Assembly: GCA_945883145.1 (NCBI GenBank) | Contig: CAMCXB010000009.1 | Span: 1 to 51,984, forward strand | DNA: 51,984 nucleotides | From: Bordetella parapertussis | Lineage (GTDB): Bacteria > Pseudomonadota > Gammaproteobacteria > Burkholderiales > Burkholderiaceae_D | Direction: 5' to 3' | Part shown: positions 17,315 through 26,128 of the stretch, piece after piece | Position numbering within the stretch: position 1 is the stretch's first letter | Layout of the letters: every line of letters starts with the position of its first letter | Notes under the pieces: model-generated | What the model was told of the DNA's origin: nothing | What the model saw: the letters and a program-made list of their open reading frames with translations, nothing else | Databases searched by the model: none | Program-made: the position numbers and the translations under genes

Positions 17315-17436
17315 AATTGAAATTTTTTGGTAGTCTTTTCGTCTCTGAGCGCGCCAATTGATTTACTGCGGCTAAAAATGTAAACGCGTAATCAAGTCAG
17401 TCTTGATTACGCGTTTTGTTAGAAGACTGTAAAACT
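17315..17436. repeat. Duplicated segment, copy C (diverged)
   Basis: This 122-bp segment aligns with copies A and B over its full length. The rarD codons are no longer readable, but the part from GCTAAAAATGTAAACGCGTAATCA through the terminator to GTAAAACT is clearly kept. It is 1300 bp from copy B and lies downstream of ankyrin gene 3. Its greater divergence suggests that this was the first duplication event or that it has been under no constraint outside the hairpin. Confidence 0.7.
17382..17418. terminator. Terminator downstream of ankyrin gene 3
   Basis: A perfect 15-bp stem, AAACGCGTAATCAAG with CTTGATTACGCGTTT, with a 5-nt loop TCAGT and T-rich flanks on both strands. It is the best-paired of the three related hairpins. 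Confidence 0.78.
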
Positions 17437-17451
17437 ATTTGATAGTTAGCT

Positions 17452-18663
17452 TCATAAAAATTTATTTTTAAATACATCTTGAATCTCTGGCTTCATCATA
17501 TGAATTGCCGCTTCTTGATCCGGAATATTTTTCTTAAATAAGAGGGTATTTTTATCTTTTGCCTTATCAAATAGTACTATCGCTGCGTCTATATGCCCCC
17601 TCTTCAAAGCATATGTAAAAGAATTTAATCCTTCATTATTCACGTGAAAAATTAATTTTTCCGGATCTTCTATAGATTCAAGTATCTTTGTGATGACTAA
17701 TGCACTTGCGCCAGAGAGCAAAGCGTTCATCAATACTGTCTGTCCAAAATTATTTATCTGTTCTGCTAATTGCTGTCGATTATTCACCGCACTAAACATA
17801 GATGTGATTACTTCTATGTGACCCTTATCAGCCGCAAGCATTAATGCTGAATAGCCAAAATTATTTTGCTGCTCTGCTAGCAGCTGCTTATTAATACCAT
17901 CACTGAGCATGGCCGTGATCGCTGCTGGGTGACCATATGAAGCTGCGTAATGTAGTGCTGAATTACCTTGATCATCAGTCTGCTCTGCGAGTTGCTGTCG
18001 ATTCTTCACCCCTTTTAATAACGCCGTAATTGCATTGGTATGTCCATTTTTGGCAGCCAATAAGAGTGCGGACTGTCCAGCATTATTTTTTATTTGCGCA
18101 AGTCGCTGCGGATTTAACACATTACTGAGCAATATCTCAATTGGTTTTGGATGATCATGTTCAGCTGCATGCACCAACAACGTATTACCTTGTTCATCGG
18201 TTAAATAAGCCAACTCCTCTATAGTCCTCGCCCCACTAATTTGCATTGCATTTTCTAGCTCATTCTTAATTAATGCTGCAATAACAGTTGGAAATACTTG
18301 AGATGTGAATGGTGGTTGGCTTATCGCATCACTACTGGGAGTAATTTGTCTGACATTCGTGGATGTGAATTGATTCGCAGGTGGATTTAGTGCCGATTGT
18401 GAATTACCGATAATTCCAACACTCAATACGGTGGGTATGATTGAGTTAGGATTTGTGGGTATCAATTGATTTATAGATGGATTTAATACTGATAGTGGAT
18501 TACCAACAATTTCTGCACCCAATCCACTTACTTGTAACGCCTGTCTGTGATAGATACGTGGTGGATTTACTGTACTTGGCGTGCTGCTTCGAATTTGCGT
18601 TTGCATAAAATCAGAAGATGGTAAATTCGTTGATTGACTTAAATTGATATGAGCGCGCTTCAT
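17452..18663 (-). CDS. Ankyrin-repeat protein 3
   Basis: A 403-residue protein that starts at the ATG at 18663 behind TTTAGGAGT; the frame is open to 18729 but lacks a better site. The disordered N-terminus carries the same motif as protein 1 in two diverged copies (VGNPLSVLNPSINQLIPTNP and IGNSQSALNPPANQFTSTN). Seven ankyrin-type repeats follow (QSALLLAAKNGHTNAITALL, NSALHYAASYGHPAAITAML and others) with linkers such as VKNRQQLAEQTDD, then the shared cap LFDKAKDKNTLLFKKNIPDQ and MMKPEI. It begins MKRAHIN, as protein 1 begins MKRTNN, and the leader regions are alike. A protein-binding role is inferred; a host-directed role is speculation. Confidence 0.85.
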   Translation of the reverse strand: MKRAHINLSQSTNLPSSDFMQTQIRSSTPSTVNPPRIYHRQALQVSGLGAEIVGNPLSVLNPSINQLIPTNPNSIIPTVLSVGIIGNSQSALNPPANQFTSTNVRQITPSSDAISQPPFTSQVFPTVIAALIKNELENAMQISGARTIEELAYLTDEQGNTLLVHAAEHDHPKPIEILLSNVLNPQRLAQIKNNAGQSALLLAAKNGHTNAITALLKGVKNRQQLAEQTDDQGNSALHYAASYGHPAAITAMLSDGINKQLLAEQQNNFGYSALMLAADKGHIEVITSMFSAVNNRQQLAEQINNFGQTVLMNALLSGASALVITKILESIEDPEKLIFHVNNEGLNSFTYALKRGHIDAAIVLFDKAKDKNTLLFKKNIPDQEAAIHMMKPEIQDVFKNKFL

Positions 18664-19040
18664 GTGTACTCCTAAATAAATTAAATGTGCTCTGTGTAAC
18701 CGATTTGAGTTACAACGTTCCTTGCTCATGAAGCTTGAATGGTCTCTCTGTTTATAGGCTATGTACCTATTAATAAAAGCTAACTAATTTATGTTCAAGT
18801 TATATTTATCAATACCTCTATCTTGCTAAGATACTGTTTGCTTATTTATTTTATGACTTGCTAAAAATAAAAAATTTCTGATTAGATAAGGCTATCTTGT
18901 ATATTCATACTTTTCCTATAAAGACGATATCGATGCATTAGCTGCAATCAATAGCACAGCATGATGCTCATCAGGTATCCTTGCCTACTGCGTCATTTTT
19001 CACATGACATCCCGATTCTTTTTTTGATTTATTAATAACT
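18664..19040. other. Intergenic region between ankyrin gene 3 and ettA
   Basis: This divergent intergenic region of 377 bp must hold promoters for ankyrin gene 3 (minus) and ettA (plus). It is AT-rich. The stretch AATAAAAGCTAACTAATTT near 18771 resembles one upstream of ankyrin gene 1 near 15891, which is further evidence of duplication. I see no convincing -35/-10 pair and no gene. Confidence 0.6.
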
Positions 19041-20708
19041 ATGGCAAATTACGTTTACACCATGAACCGCGTGGGCAAAATCGTCCCACCCAAGCGTCAA
19101 ATCCTAAAAGACATTTCCTTATCTTTTTTTCCAGGCGCAAAAATCGGCGTACTCGGTCTGAATGGCTCAGGTAAATCCACGCTTTTGAAAATCATGGCGG
19201 GAGTAGATAAAGATATAGAGGGTGAAGCGATCCCTATGCCGAATTTGAATATCGGCTACCTCTCTCAAGAACCCCATCTCGATCCAGAGCAAACCGTACG
19301 ACAAGCCGTAGAAAGTGGATTAGGCGAAGCCTTTGAAGCCCGCGCGAAACTTGATGCCGTCTACGCTGCTTATGCTGAACCCGATGCAGACTTTGATGCA
19401 TTGGCTGCTGAACAGGGCAGACTAGAAGCGATTATTTCAGCTAGCGATGGCGGCAATTTAGATTTGCAATTAGAAATGGCAGCTGATGCTCTGCGTTTAC
19501 CACCGTGGGATGCAAAAATTGCCGTGCTGTCTGGCGGTGAGAAGCGTCGCGTCGCTCTTTGCCAATTACTGCTTTCCAAGCCTGACATGCTCTTACTCGA
19601 TGAGCCTACTAACCATCTTGATGCTGAGTCGGTTGACTGGTTAGAGCAATTCCTGCATCGCTTCCCTGGTACTGTCGTTGCTATCACCCATGATCGTTAT
19701 TTCTTAGATAACGCGGCAGAGTGGATCTTAGAACTGGATCGCGGTCATGGCATCCCATGGAAAGGTAATTACAGTTCATGGCTAGATCAAAAACAAGCAC
19801 GACTCAAACAAGAAGAAGCAACTGAATCAGCACGTCAAAAATCACTACAAAAAGAATTAGAGTGGGTTAGACAAAATCCTAAAGGTCGCCAAGCAAAAAG
19901 CAAAGCACGTCTGGCACGCTTTAATGAATTGTCAGAACACGAATACCAAAAACGCAATGAGACCCAAGAGATTTTTATTCCCGTTGCTGAGCGTTTAGGT
20001 AATGAAGTGATTGAATTTAAAAATGTCAGTAAAGGCTATGGCGATAGGTTGTTGATTGATAATTTATCGATGCGTATTCCTGCTGGCGCCATCGTCGGGA
20101 TTATTGGACCGAATGGTGCAGGTAAATCAACCTTGTTCCGTATGCTAGCGGGTAAAGAGCAACCTGATAGCGGTGAAATCGTCGTTGGTTCAACCGTACA
20201 AATTTCACTGGTTGATCAATCACGTGATGATTTAGACAATAAGAAAACCGTATTTGATGATGTTGCAGCAGGCGCTGACATACTCACCGTTGGCCGCTTT
20301 GAAATGCCTTCGCGTGCTTATCTTGGGCGCTTTAATTTTAAAGGTGGCGATCAACAAAAAATCGTAGGCAATCTCTCAGGTGGTGAACGTGGTCGCCTAC
20401 ATCTAGCCAAGACCTTACTCATGGGCGGCAATGTTTTACTACTAGATGAACCATCCAATGACTTGGATGTAGAAACACTACGTGCTTTAGAAGATGCCTT
20501 ACTTGAATTTGCCGGTAGCGTCATGGTCATCTCCCATGATCGCTGGTTCTTAGATCGAATCGCTACTCATATTCTGGCTTTTGAAAGTAACTCACAAGTT
20601 ACCTTCTTTGATGGCAACTATCAGGAATATGAAGCCGATAAGAAAAAGCGGTTGGGTGAAGAAGGCGCAAAACCTAAACGTATTCGCTATAAACCCCTTA
20701 CTGTTTAA
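19041..20708 (+). CDS. ettA: ABC-F ATPase EttA, energy-dependent translational throttle
   Basis: EttA binds the ribosomal E site and gates the first elongation step according to the ATP/ADP ratio. The 555-residue protein starts MANYVYTMNRVGKIVPPKRQ, the invariant EttA N-terminus. It has two ABC domains, with Walker A GLNGSGKST and GPNGAGKST, signatures LSGGEKRR and LSGGERGR, and Walker B LLLLDEPTNHLD and LLLDEPSNDLD. Between the domains is the charged P-site linker (KQARLKQEE...NPKGRQAKSKARLARF). Length is normal. It is a core gene that lies alone between two accessory blocks and ends at a strong terminator. Confidence 0.97.
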   Translation: MANYVYTMNRVGKIVPPKRQILKDISLSFFPGAKIGVLGLNGSGKSTLLKIMAGVDKDIEGEAIPMPNLNIGYLSQEPHLDPEQTVRQAVESGLGEAFEARAKLDAVYAAYAEPDADFDALAAEQGRLEAIISASDGGNLDLQLEMAADALRLPPWDAKIAVLSGGEKRRVALCQLLLSKPDMLLLDEPTNHLDAESVDWLEQFLHRFPGTVVAITHDRYFLDNAAEWILELDRGHGIPWKGNYSSWLDQKQARLKQEEATESARQKSLQKELEWVRQNPKGRQAKSKARLARFNELSEHEYQKRNETQEIFIPVAERLGNEVIEFKNVSKGYGDRLLIDNLSMRIPAGAIVGIIGPNGAGKSTLFRMLAGKEQPDSGEIVVGSTVQISLVDQSRDDLDNKKTVFDDVAAGADILTVGRFEMPSRAYLGRFNFKGGDQQKIVGNLSGGERGRLHLAKTLLMGGNVLLLDEPSNDLDVETLRALEDALLEFAGSVMVISHDRWFLDRIATHILAFESNSQVTFFDGNYQEYEADKKKRLGEEGAKPKRIRYKPLTV

Positions 20709-20805
20709 TGCGATGTTTATTTAAGGCAACCTAGAAAGATTCAGCATCCTTACTTTTGCAAAAGGATATTGAATCAGAGAAGTATTAACCATTATTGGAA
20801 TAAAT

Positions 20806-20838
20806 AAAAAGCCGACGGCAGTGTGCGTCGGCTTTTTT
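20806..20838 (+). terminator. Rho-independent terminator of ettA
   Basis: The stem AAAAAGCCGACG / CGTCGGCTTTTTT with loop GCAGTGTG is GC-rich at its core and followed by a run of six T. It is a textbook intrinsic terminator, about 100 nt after the ettA stop. It separates ettA from the AT-rich accessory genes. Confidence 0.9.
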
Positions 20839-20933
20839 ATTCAGTCCATACATTTAATTTGAATTTATTAATGGAACGCATTATTTAACCAAGACACGAA
20901 TGACTCACTTACAACTTTTAGTGAGGTTTCAAA

Positions 20934-21902
20934 ATGCAAGTTTCCAGTAAAGTCTTAATCGATATTCCTTTTGACGGAATAATTAAAGGCGATGAAAAAA
21001 TTATTTTTCTAAGAAAAAAAGATTTTTCCATAGAATCGATTTCATTAAGAATAAGGAATTTTTTGTATGGAGCAAAAATGAAGGCAGCGGCGGCCAACCA
21101 CGTAAAAAATTTATTATCCCTCCCGGCAATAAATCAATTAGCTGAAGTACGTACACTTTCTGCATCTATCAAAGAAAAAAAAGAAGTTGCGACAGAAGAT
21201 GTCATAGATATATTCATGAAAATTGAACATGAAAATCAATTCAATAAATTAATTGGTAAGCCAACTACTGAAATAAAAATTCCTGAGGAACTGCGTACGA
21301 TAATTAATAAAAGAATAGGAGCGAAATTAACTGCTGAATTAGAAGCCATAAACAAAGAAGAAAATTTACCAACCGAAAATTTAAATGAAATAATATCTCT
21401 TATTCGAAAAAATTCAGTTAATTTTTTTGGAAATTCGAGCACATTGACAGCAATTAATACATGCGATTTGAAAAATTTAAAAAACTCCCTTGATTATGAT
21501 AATGAGACTCTTAACAATCTTATGCATTATTTAAATGAACTAAAAAAAAAGATTTCAGGAAATGAGGGAAGCGATTATAAAAATAAAATTGACGCTTCTA
21601 TTGATAAACTTGTTACAAAAATAAGAAATTTAATAAAAATAAAAGAAGATACTGCCAAAATAGCAAAGCTCGATTATAAGTCACTGGAATATTACCTCTT
21701 AAATTCCACAGAAGTTTCTATATTTGGGAATGAAAAAAAAGTTTATTCTGACTCAGAAGTTAAAATGATAAAAAAAATAATTAATACAAGCTTTCAAAAT
21801 TTGAATAAGCAGATTAACTCGCAAGATAAAAATCAATACCGCGAGTTGTTACTAAGAATAGAAGAAAAAATTATATTTGGCCCTGAAATTCAAAATCAGT
21901 AG
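20934..21902 (+). CDS. Unrecognised AT-rich protein sharing an N-terminal module with the next gene
   Basis: A 322-residue protein I do not recognise. Codon use is strongly A/T-biased compared with ettA, suggesting acquisition. The first 55 residues (KVLIDIPFDGIIKGDEKIIF, then an FLYGAKMKAAAANHVKNLL segment) match the N-terminus of the large gene at 22227 (KVLVDIPFITPITGKEKIIF ... FLWKEKMQEAAAERIKELI). The remainder is Lys/Glu/Asn-rich and almost entirely helical, possibly coiled coil. There is no signal peptide, membrane segment or catalytic motif. A GAGG site precedes the ATG. It is separated from its larger relative by its own terminator. A secreted effector or structural role is open. Confidence 0.75.
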   Translation: MQVSSKVLIDIPFDGIIKGDEKIIFLRKKDFSIESISLRIRNFLYGAKMKAAAANHVKNLLSLPAINQLAEVRTLSASIKEKKEVATEDVIDIFMKIEHENQFNKLIGKPTTEIKIPEELRTIINKRIGAKLTAELEAINKEENLPTENLNEIISLIRKNSVNFFGNSSTLTAINTCDLKNLKNSLDYDNETLNNLMHYLNELKKKISGNEGSDYKNKIDASIDKLVTKIRNLIKIKEDTAKIAKLDYKSLEYYLLNSTEVSIFGNEKKVYSDSEVKMIKKIINTSFQNLNKQINSQDKNQYRELLLRIEEKIIFGPEIQNQ

Positions 21903-22226
21903 CAAATTTTAGCCAGCATTAGACACCTTAAAACAAAAATTAATACAATAAGCGTTCCAAGATCTAAACATTAAACTAAGAAATTAATTTAAAACTGAAT
22001 AATGTTCCAGATAGAATGCGATTTTAAAATAATTGATTATCTTCCTTTGAGGAATGCCTTTATTAGATAACTATTTCTATTATTTATATTTCTTTCTAAA
22101 CGAAACCGATGCAATCACGCGTCGGTTTTTTATTTTCCGTAGGAAAATATTCATCTGCTTACATGGAACACAAGTCTAGGCTGAGGCACGAATTTCTTGT
22201 TATCACTTTTCAAGAAAGTCCAGACC
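21903..22226. other. AT-rich spacer between the two related genes
   Basis: This spacer of about 320 bp is very AT-rich and contains no gene. It holds the terminator at 22103-22132, so the large gene must have its own promoter downstream of it, or transcription reads through. I see no convincing promoter element. Confidence 0.6.
22103..22132 (+). terminator. Rho-independent terminator before the large AT-rich gene
   Basis: AAACCGA pairs with TCGGTTT across a 12-nt loop, followed by further T. It is an intrinsic terminator of moderate strength. It sits about 200 nt after the 322-residue gene and about 95 nt before the next start codon. Confidence 0.65.
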
Positions 22227-24956
22227 ATGCCTGCCATAACCACCCACAAGGTTTTAGTCGATATTCCATTCATTACACCGATTACAGGAAAAGAAAAAAT
22301 CATTTTTAGTAGAAATGGGGAAACCTCATTTTTATTTGAGATTAAAAAATTCTTATGGAAAGAGAAAATGCAAGAAGCTGCTGCTGAGCGAATCAAAGAA
22401 CTAATAACTAAAAATTCTGATATCGACAGCTCGTTTAAAACCAAAGTACAAAATATAAGTTCAAAAGTAGGTATCGATGAATCCGTAGTGATTGAGGCAT
22501 ATACAGACATTGCAAGAAAAAAAAGATTGGAACTCACAACCCAAGACTTGCCAGCCGCTCTAAATGGTGCAAAGGCAATCATTGATGAAACAATTATTAT
22601 TAATAGCGCCTTAACAATCGAAAAAGATATTTTATTACTTGCTGAAACCAAGTGCTTTATAAAATACTCGAAAGAAGAAATTACAGAATCATTTGGATTT
22701 CTAAAAACTATCGATACCAATAATCTAAATACCAAAGAACTTGGTAATTTCCGCAAAATTCTCGGTATTTTTAATCTTCTTAAAGATAGTATCCCTATTA
22801 ATTCAGATGATGATTATCTTAAAAAAATCCATCAGTATATTGATACGCACATTGAATCATTGTCTCCTCACCTAGCGAATTTACAGAATAAAAAAGCTCG
22901 TGATGACCGAGTTATTTCTTTGAAAAAAATTACAAGCAATTCTTTGGACTGGTTAAATCTTAAGTCTAAAAACGAAGGATATAACCTGCATTTACAAATT
23001 TTAGATAAGCTAAACAAGCAGGCAAAACTTAATAATAAAGAAGAAATTGAATTTAAATTTTCCGAATTATCAGCAAATCATCTATACCCTCAAACAGATA
23101 TCTTAGAATTTGCTCTGTTTTTGGAAGATCCAAATCATACTGAAAAAAAATTAGATAATGCATCAAAATTAAAATTTGAAAACTTTTTAAAGTTTACATA
23201 TTCATCTTTACCAGCGCTTACAGAAGCTCAACAAAATGACGCACTAAAGGCTATTGATTATTTAAGTGGTATTTTGCAATCTCAAAGTGAAAGTGATGTC
23301 CAATCTCTATATTTAAATCCTACTACTAAAAACCAAAGTGAATTATTAACTGCCCTAAGCAAAAATTGGGAACAATATGGGCCTTCAGGCTTTTCTTTAG
23401 ATTTCTTAAAATATTGTGAGCAGGGAAACAGCGTTATTAACTCTAATAACAAATGGAATTTGAGTTACTTAATTTCTCCTAACGGCAGAATTAATCAAAT
23501 AGAAAAAAATCTTCCGCAAGATTCGCATTTTTTATTTGAGAAAAAAATTCTAGCGCTAAAACATGATCTTGAAAACTTTAAACCAAATTCAATTTCAAAA
23601 GACCAAAATAAAACAATTATTGATATCGCAAATACTGAACCCAGCTCATTCACAATTCAACAAGTTATTTTATTAATTGCTCAAGAAAAATGTTCTAATT
23701 TTTTAAGTAAAGAAACTATTCAAGAATCACTCTCAATCTTAGAAAACATCAATTTCAACAATTTACATAGCATCACACTAAAAGATTGCAAGAATATTCT
23801 TAGTATTTTAAATACTCTGAAACAGAGTATTCCAAATGATCCAAATAATTCTTATCAAAAATTAATCCATAATTATATGGATATGCACATTGAAAAATAT
23901 GCAGAGCGTTACGATTATCGAGTAAATAAAATTAAGAATAGCAAAAATAAAATTGCCGTTTTTTTAAAAACAAAAATTTCTGTTTTCAATGAAATTGATA
24001 ATGAAAATGCATTTAAAGCCTTTATACATTTTCTCGAAGATCCCACAGCCACCCTTAAACCTACTCGTGAAATTATTAGCAATGAAGTCTTGACTAATAA
24101 GCATGATAAATATCTAGAAAATTTCTTAGCTATTTTTGCAAAATATGCTTCAAAGTTGACTGATGGTGAATCCAAAGATCTTTGCTTTGATGCCGTTGAC
24201 TACTTAACAGGCAGCTTACTTGCTGCTGTCGATAGTGATATTCGATTTGATCCACTTTACTCATCTGCTAGTGAACAAGTTGAATTAAAAAAAGCATTGC
24301 GTAAAAACTGGGAACAATATGGTCCTTCAGGATTTTTACTTCACTTGTTGAATTACGATAAATTTAGAATTGCTGCCATCGACCATAGATCTTATTTAAC
24401 TCTGAATCACTTACTGAATGACTCCCAGAGGATTGCCCAAATCATAGAAAATTTTCCTAAATCGGCACGTGATGGTTTTACTAAAAAAATGAAATCACTG
24501 AAAAATGATTTGGCATTATTTAAGTTAAAGTTTGATCAAGATAAAATTGCTGAAAGAAAAAAATACGAAATCGCAGCACGACGAAAAGAGATTATTCAAG
24601 ATGAAGTCGAAGCTAGAGAGAATTTGCCTGAAGAGCAAGATAGCTTGTTTATAGACGATGCAGAACGAATAAAAATTATCGGCTCCATAAAAAATACACT
24701 TACCAATTTCTCCGTTTTTCAAAAAAATAAAATAAATAAAAATGCTCTTACTAGTTTTTTCAATTTCTTAGATTTATCTGAACGCTTTGAAATTAATAAA
24801 AATAATGTACAGGACCTTAATCACTTTTATGATCTTTTCTCTGATGAGGCAATTGCAAAACTCCCACTTGAAATATACAATTTCTGCATGAAAGAAATTG
24901 ACATCTTAGATGGCTTGCTATCGCAATATAAAAATATCAGCAACGATAAAAATTAA
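22227..24956 (+). CDS. Unrecognised 909-residue AT-rich modular protein with internal duplication
   Basis: I do not recognise this protein. The ATG at 22227 is chosen because its product starts like the paralog at 20934; an upstream TTG adds ten residues. Residues 1-55 form the shared N-terminal module. The rest consists of two related units: ETKCFIKYSKEEI near 140 and QEKCSNFLSKETI near 487, then NWEQYGPSGF with Trp381 and NWEQYGPSGF with Trp695. A partial third unit starts near 840. The repeat length is about 315-345 residues. The protein is helical, Lys/Asn/Ile-rich and lacks signal peptide, membrane segments and known catalytic motifs. Base composition is well below that of the flanking core genes, which points to horizontal transfer. 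Its role is unknown. Confidence 0.8.
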   Translation: MPAITTHKVLVDIPFITPITGKEKIIFSRNGETSFLFEIKKFLWKEKMQEAAAERIKELITKNSDIDSSFKTKVQNISSKVGIDESVVIEAYTDIARKKRLELTTQDLPAALNGAKAIIDETIIINSALTIEKDILLLAETKCFIKYSKEEITESFGFLKTIDTNNLNTKELGNFRKILGIFNLLKDSIPINSDDDYLKKIHQYIDTHIESLSPHLANLQNKKARDDRVISLKKITSNSLDWLNLKSKNEGYNLHLQILDKLNKQAKLNNKEEIEFKFSELSANHLYPQTDILEFALFLEDPNHTEKKLDNASKLKFENFLKFTYSSLPALTEAQQNDALKAIDYLSGILQSQSESDVQSLYLNPTTKNQSELLTALSKNWEQYGPSGFSLDFLKYCEQGNSVINSNNKWNLSYLISPNGRINQIEKNLPQDSHFLFEKKILALKHDLENFKPNSISKDQNKTIIDIANTEPSSFTIQQVILLIAQEKCSNFLSKETIQESLSILENINFNNLHSITLKDCKNILSILNTLKQSIPNDPNNSYQKLIHNYMDMHIEKYAERYDYRVNKIKNSKNKIAVFLKTKISVFNEIDNENAFKAFIHFLEDPTATLKPTREIISNEVLTNKHDKYLENFLAIFAKYASKLTDGESKDLCFDAVDYLTGSLLAAVDSDIRFDPLYSSASEQVELKKALRKNWEQYGPSGFLLHLLNYDKFRIAAIDHRSYLTLNHLLNDSQRIAQIIENFPKSARDGFTKKMKSLKNDLALFKLKFDQDKIAERKKYEIAARRKEIIQDEVEARENLPEEQDSLFIDDAERIKIIGSIKNTLTNFSVFQKNKINKNALTSFFNFLDLSERFEINKNNVQDLNHFYDLFSDEAIAKLPLEIYNFCMKEIDILDGLLSQYKNISNDKN

Positions 24957-25129
24957 AATCATCAGAATAAAAAAAATCCCATGCAAATAATCAACGCCAA
25001 ACTTAACATAGGACATCAACTACGATAAATTTTTAATTTAATTACTGATTTAATCTACTTAACTCTGTGATGATTTCAGGTTTATACTGCGCTTTTCATG
25101 CAACGCATTATTAAATTAATCATCACCGC

Positions 25130-26128
25130 ATGTCTTCTCCCTCTGAATGGATAGCCGCTATCGATATAGGCGGCAGTAAAATTGCTGTCACACTTGCTGA
25201 TGCTAGCGGTCCTCGCTATCGCTTGATTCAACCCACTGTTAAAACTGGCACTTCCCGCGCTATTCCCGATCAGTGTCTCTCTTTGCTGCAGTCTCTATGT
25301 CATCAAGCTGACATTTATTTTTCTGCGATCAGTAGTGTTGGTGTAAGTGCTTGTGGACCATTTGCTTATCAAGATAATTTACTGGGTTTAGTCGCTCCTA
25401 ATTTATGCGGCGGCTTATCGAACGCTAATGATTTACCCAATGACTGGACTTTTATTCCTCTAGCTTCAGTACTGCAAGAACACTGCGCTCATGTGGTGAT
25501 TGACAATGACTGTATTGCCGCCTTGACTGCAGAACGTTACTTCGGTGCGGCTCAAGATGAATCAAATTGCGCTTATGTGACTTGGAGTACAGGAATAGGT
25601 TTTGGTTTATGTGTTGATGGTCATGTGTTGCGCGGCAAGCATGGTAATGCGGGGCATGCAGGTCATATGTTGTTATCTGAAGTTTCGAATGCGCTCTGTG
25701 GCTGTGGCAATCAAGGTGATTTAGAAGGTTTAATTTCTGGTCACAATTTAAGTCAGCGTTTGCAACAACCTTTGGAAGTGATTTTTACTGCTGCTGCCAA
25801 TGGTGATCTTACTAGCTTAGCGATAGCTGAAGATGCCGCGAAATGGTTAGGACGCGGGCTTTATAACTTGATCACGACTTTAGATCTGCGTTGTATTTTG
25901 ATGGGCGGTAGTGTGTGGCGACATCATGCGAATTTGTTAGCGCCTTTGGTTGAAAAAGAAATTCATTCACGCTTTCCTGCGCTAACCAGTGGTGTTGTTC
26001 TACAAAGCGCAGGCTTGGGTGAGCTAGTAGCTGACATAGGCGCGCTCTCTTTAGTGATGCCTGAGTCATGGCGAGATGATTGGAATGTGCGCCAACCTTG
26101 GAGCGCACTCACCACCACCTCACAGTAA
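25130..26128 (+). CDS. ROK-family sugar kinase (N-acetylglucosamine/glucose kinase-like)
   Basis: ROK kinases phosphorylate sugars such as glucose, N-acetylglucosamine or N-acetylmannosamine with ATP. The 332-residue protein has the phosphate-binding loop DIGGSK (12-17), the catalytic DNDCIAAL segment (near 124), the STGIGFGL loop and a C-terminal MGGSVW segment. The ROK zinc site CxCGxxGCxE appears here as CGCGNQGDLE, in which the third cysteine is Asp. It stands alone between an accessory block and a transporter operon. Substrate cannot be assigned; amino-sugar use would fit with glmU and glmS in the genome but they are not linked here. Confidence 0.85.
   Translation: MSSPSEWIAAIDIGGSKIAVTLADASGPRYRLIQPTVKTGTSRAIPDQCLSLLQSLCHQADIYFSAISSVGVSACGPFAYQDNLLGLVAPNLCGGLSNANDLPNDWTFIPLASVLQEHCAHVVIDNDCIAALTAERYFGAAQDESNCAYVTWSTGIGFGLCVDGHVLRGKHGNAGHAGHMLLSEVSNALCGCGNQGDLEGLISGHNLSQRLQQPLEVIFTAAANGDLTSLAIAEDAAKWLGRGLYNLITTLDLRCILMGGSVWRHHANLLAPLVEKEIHSRFPALTSGVVLQSAGLGELVADIGALSLVMPESWRDDWNVRQPWSALTTTSQ

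Larger units (their letters stand above)
17100..17451. other. Intergenic region with ankyrin gene 2 leader and third duplicated segment
   Basis: The gap of about 350 bp holds the AT-rich upstream region of ankyrin gene 2 and, from 17315, the most diverged copy of the rarD tail/terminator segment. The upstream part shares TTCAGCAATG and a TGATATTCA stretch with the region upstream of ankyrin gene 1, so promoter regions were copied too. No coding sequence is visible. Confidence 0.65.

Noticed and set aside
14312..17418. The three AACGCGTAATCAA hairpins as a CRISPR or REP array
   Set aside because: They are spaced more than 1 kb apart at gene ends, three copies only, and are fully explained as terminators copied with the ankyrin genes.
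22151..22756. 201-codon minus-strand frame at the start of the large AT-rich gene
   Set aside because: The sense frame has a paralogous N-terminus with the gene at 20934; the antisense product is a hydrophobic by-product of Lys/Glu/Asn-rich sense codons.
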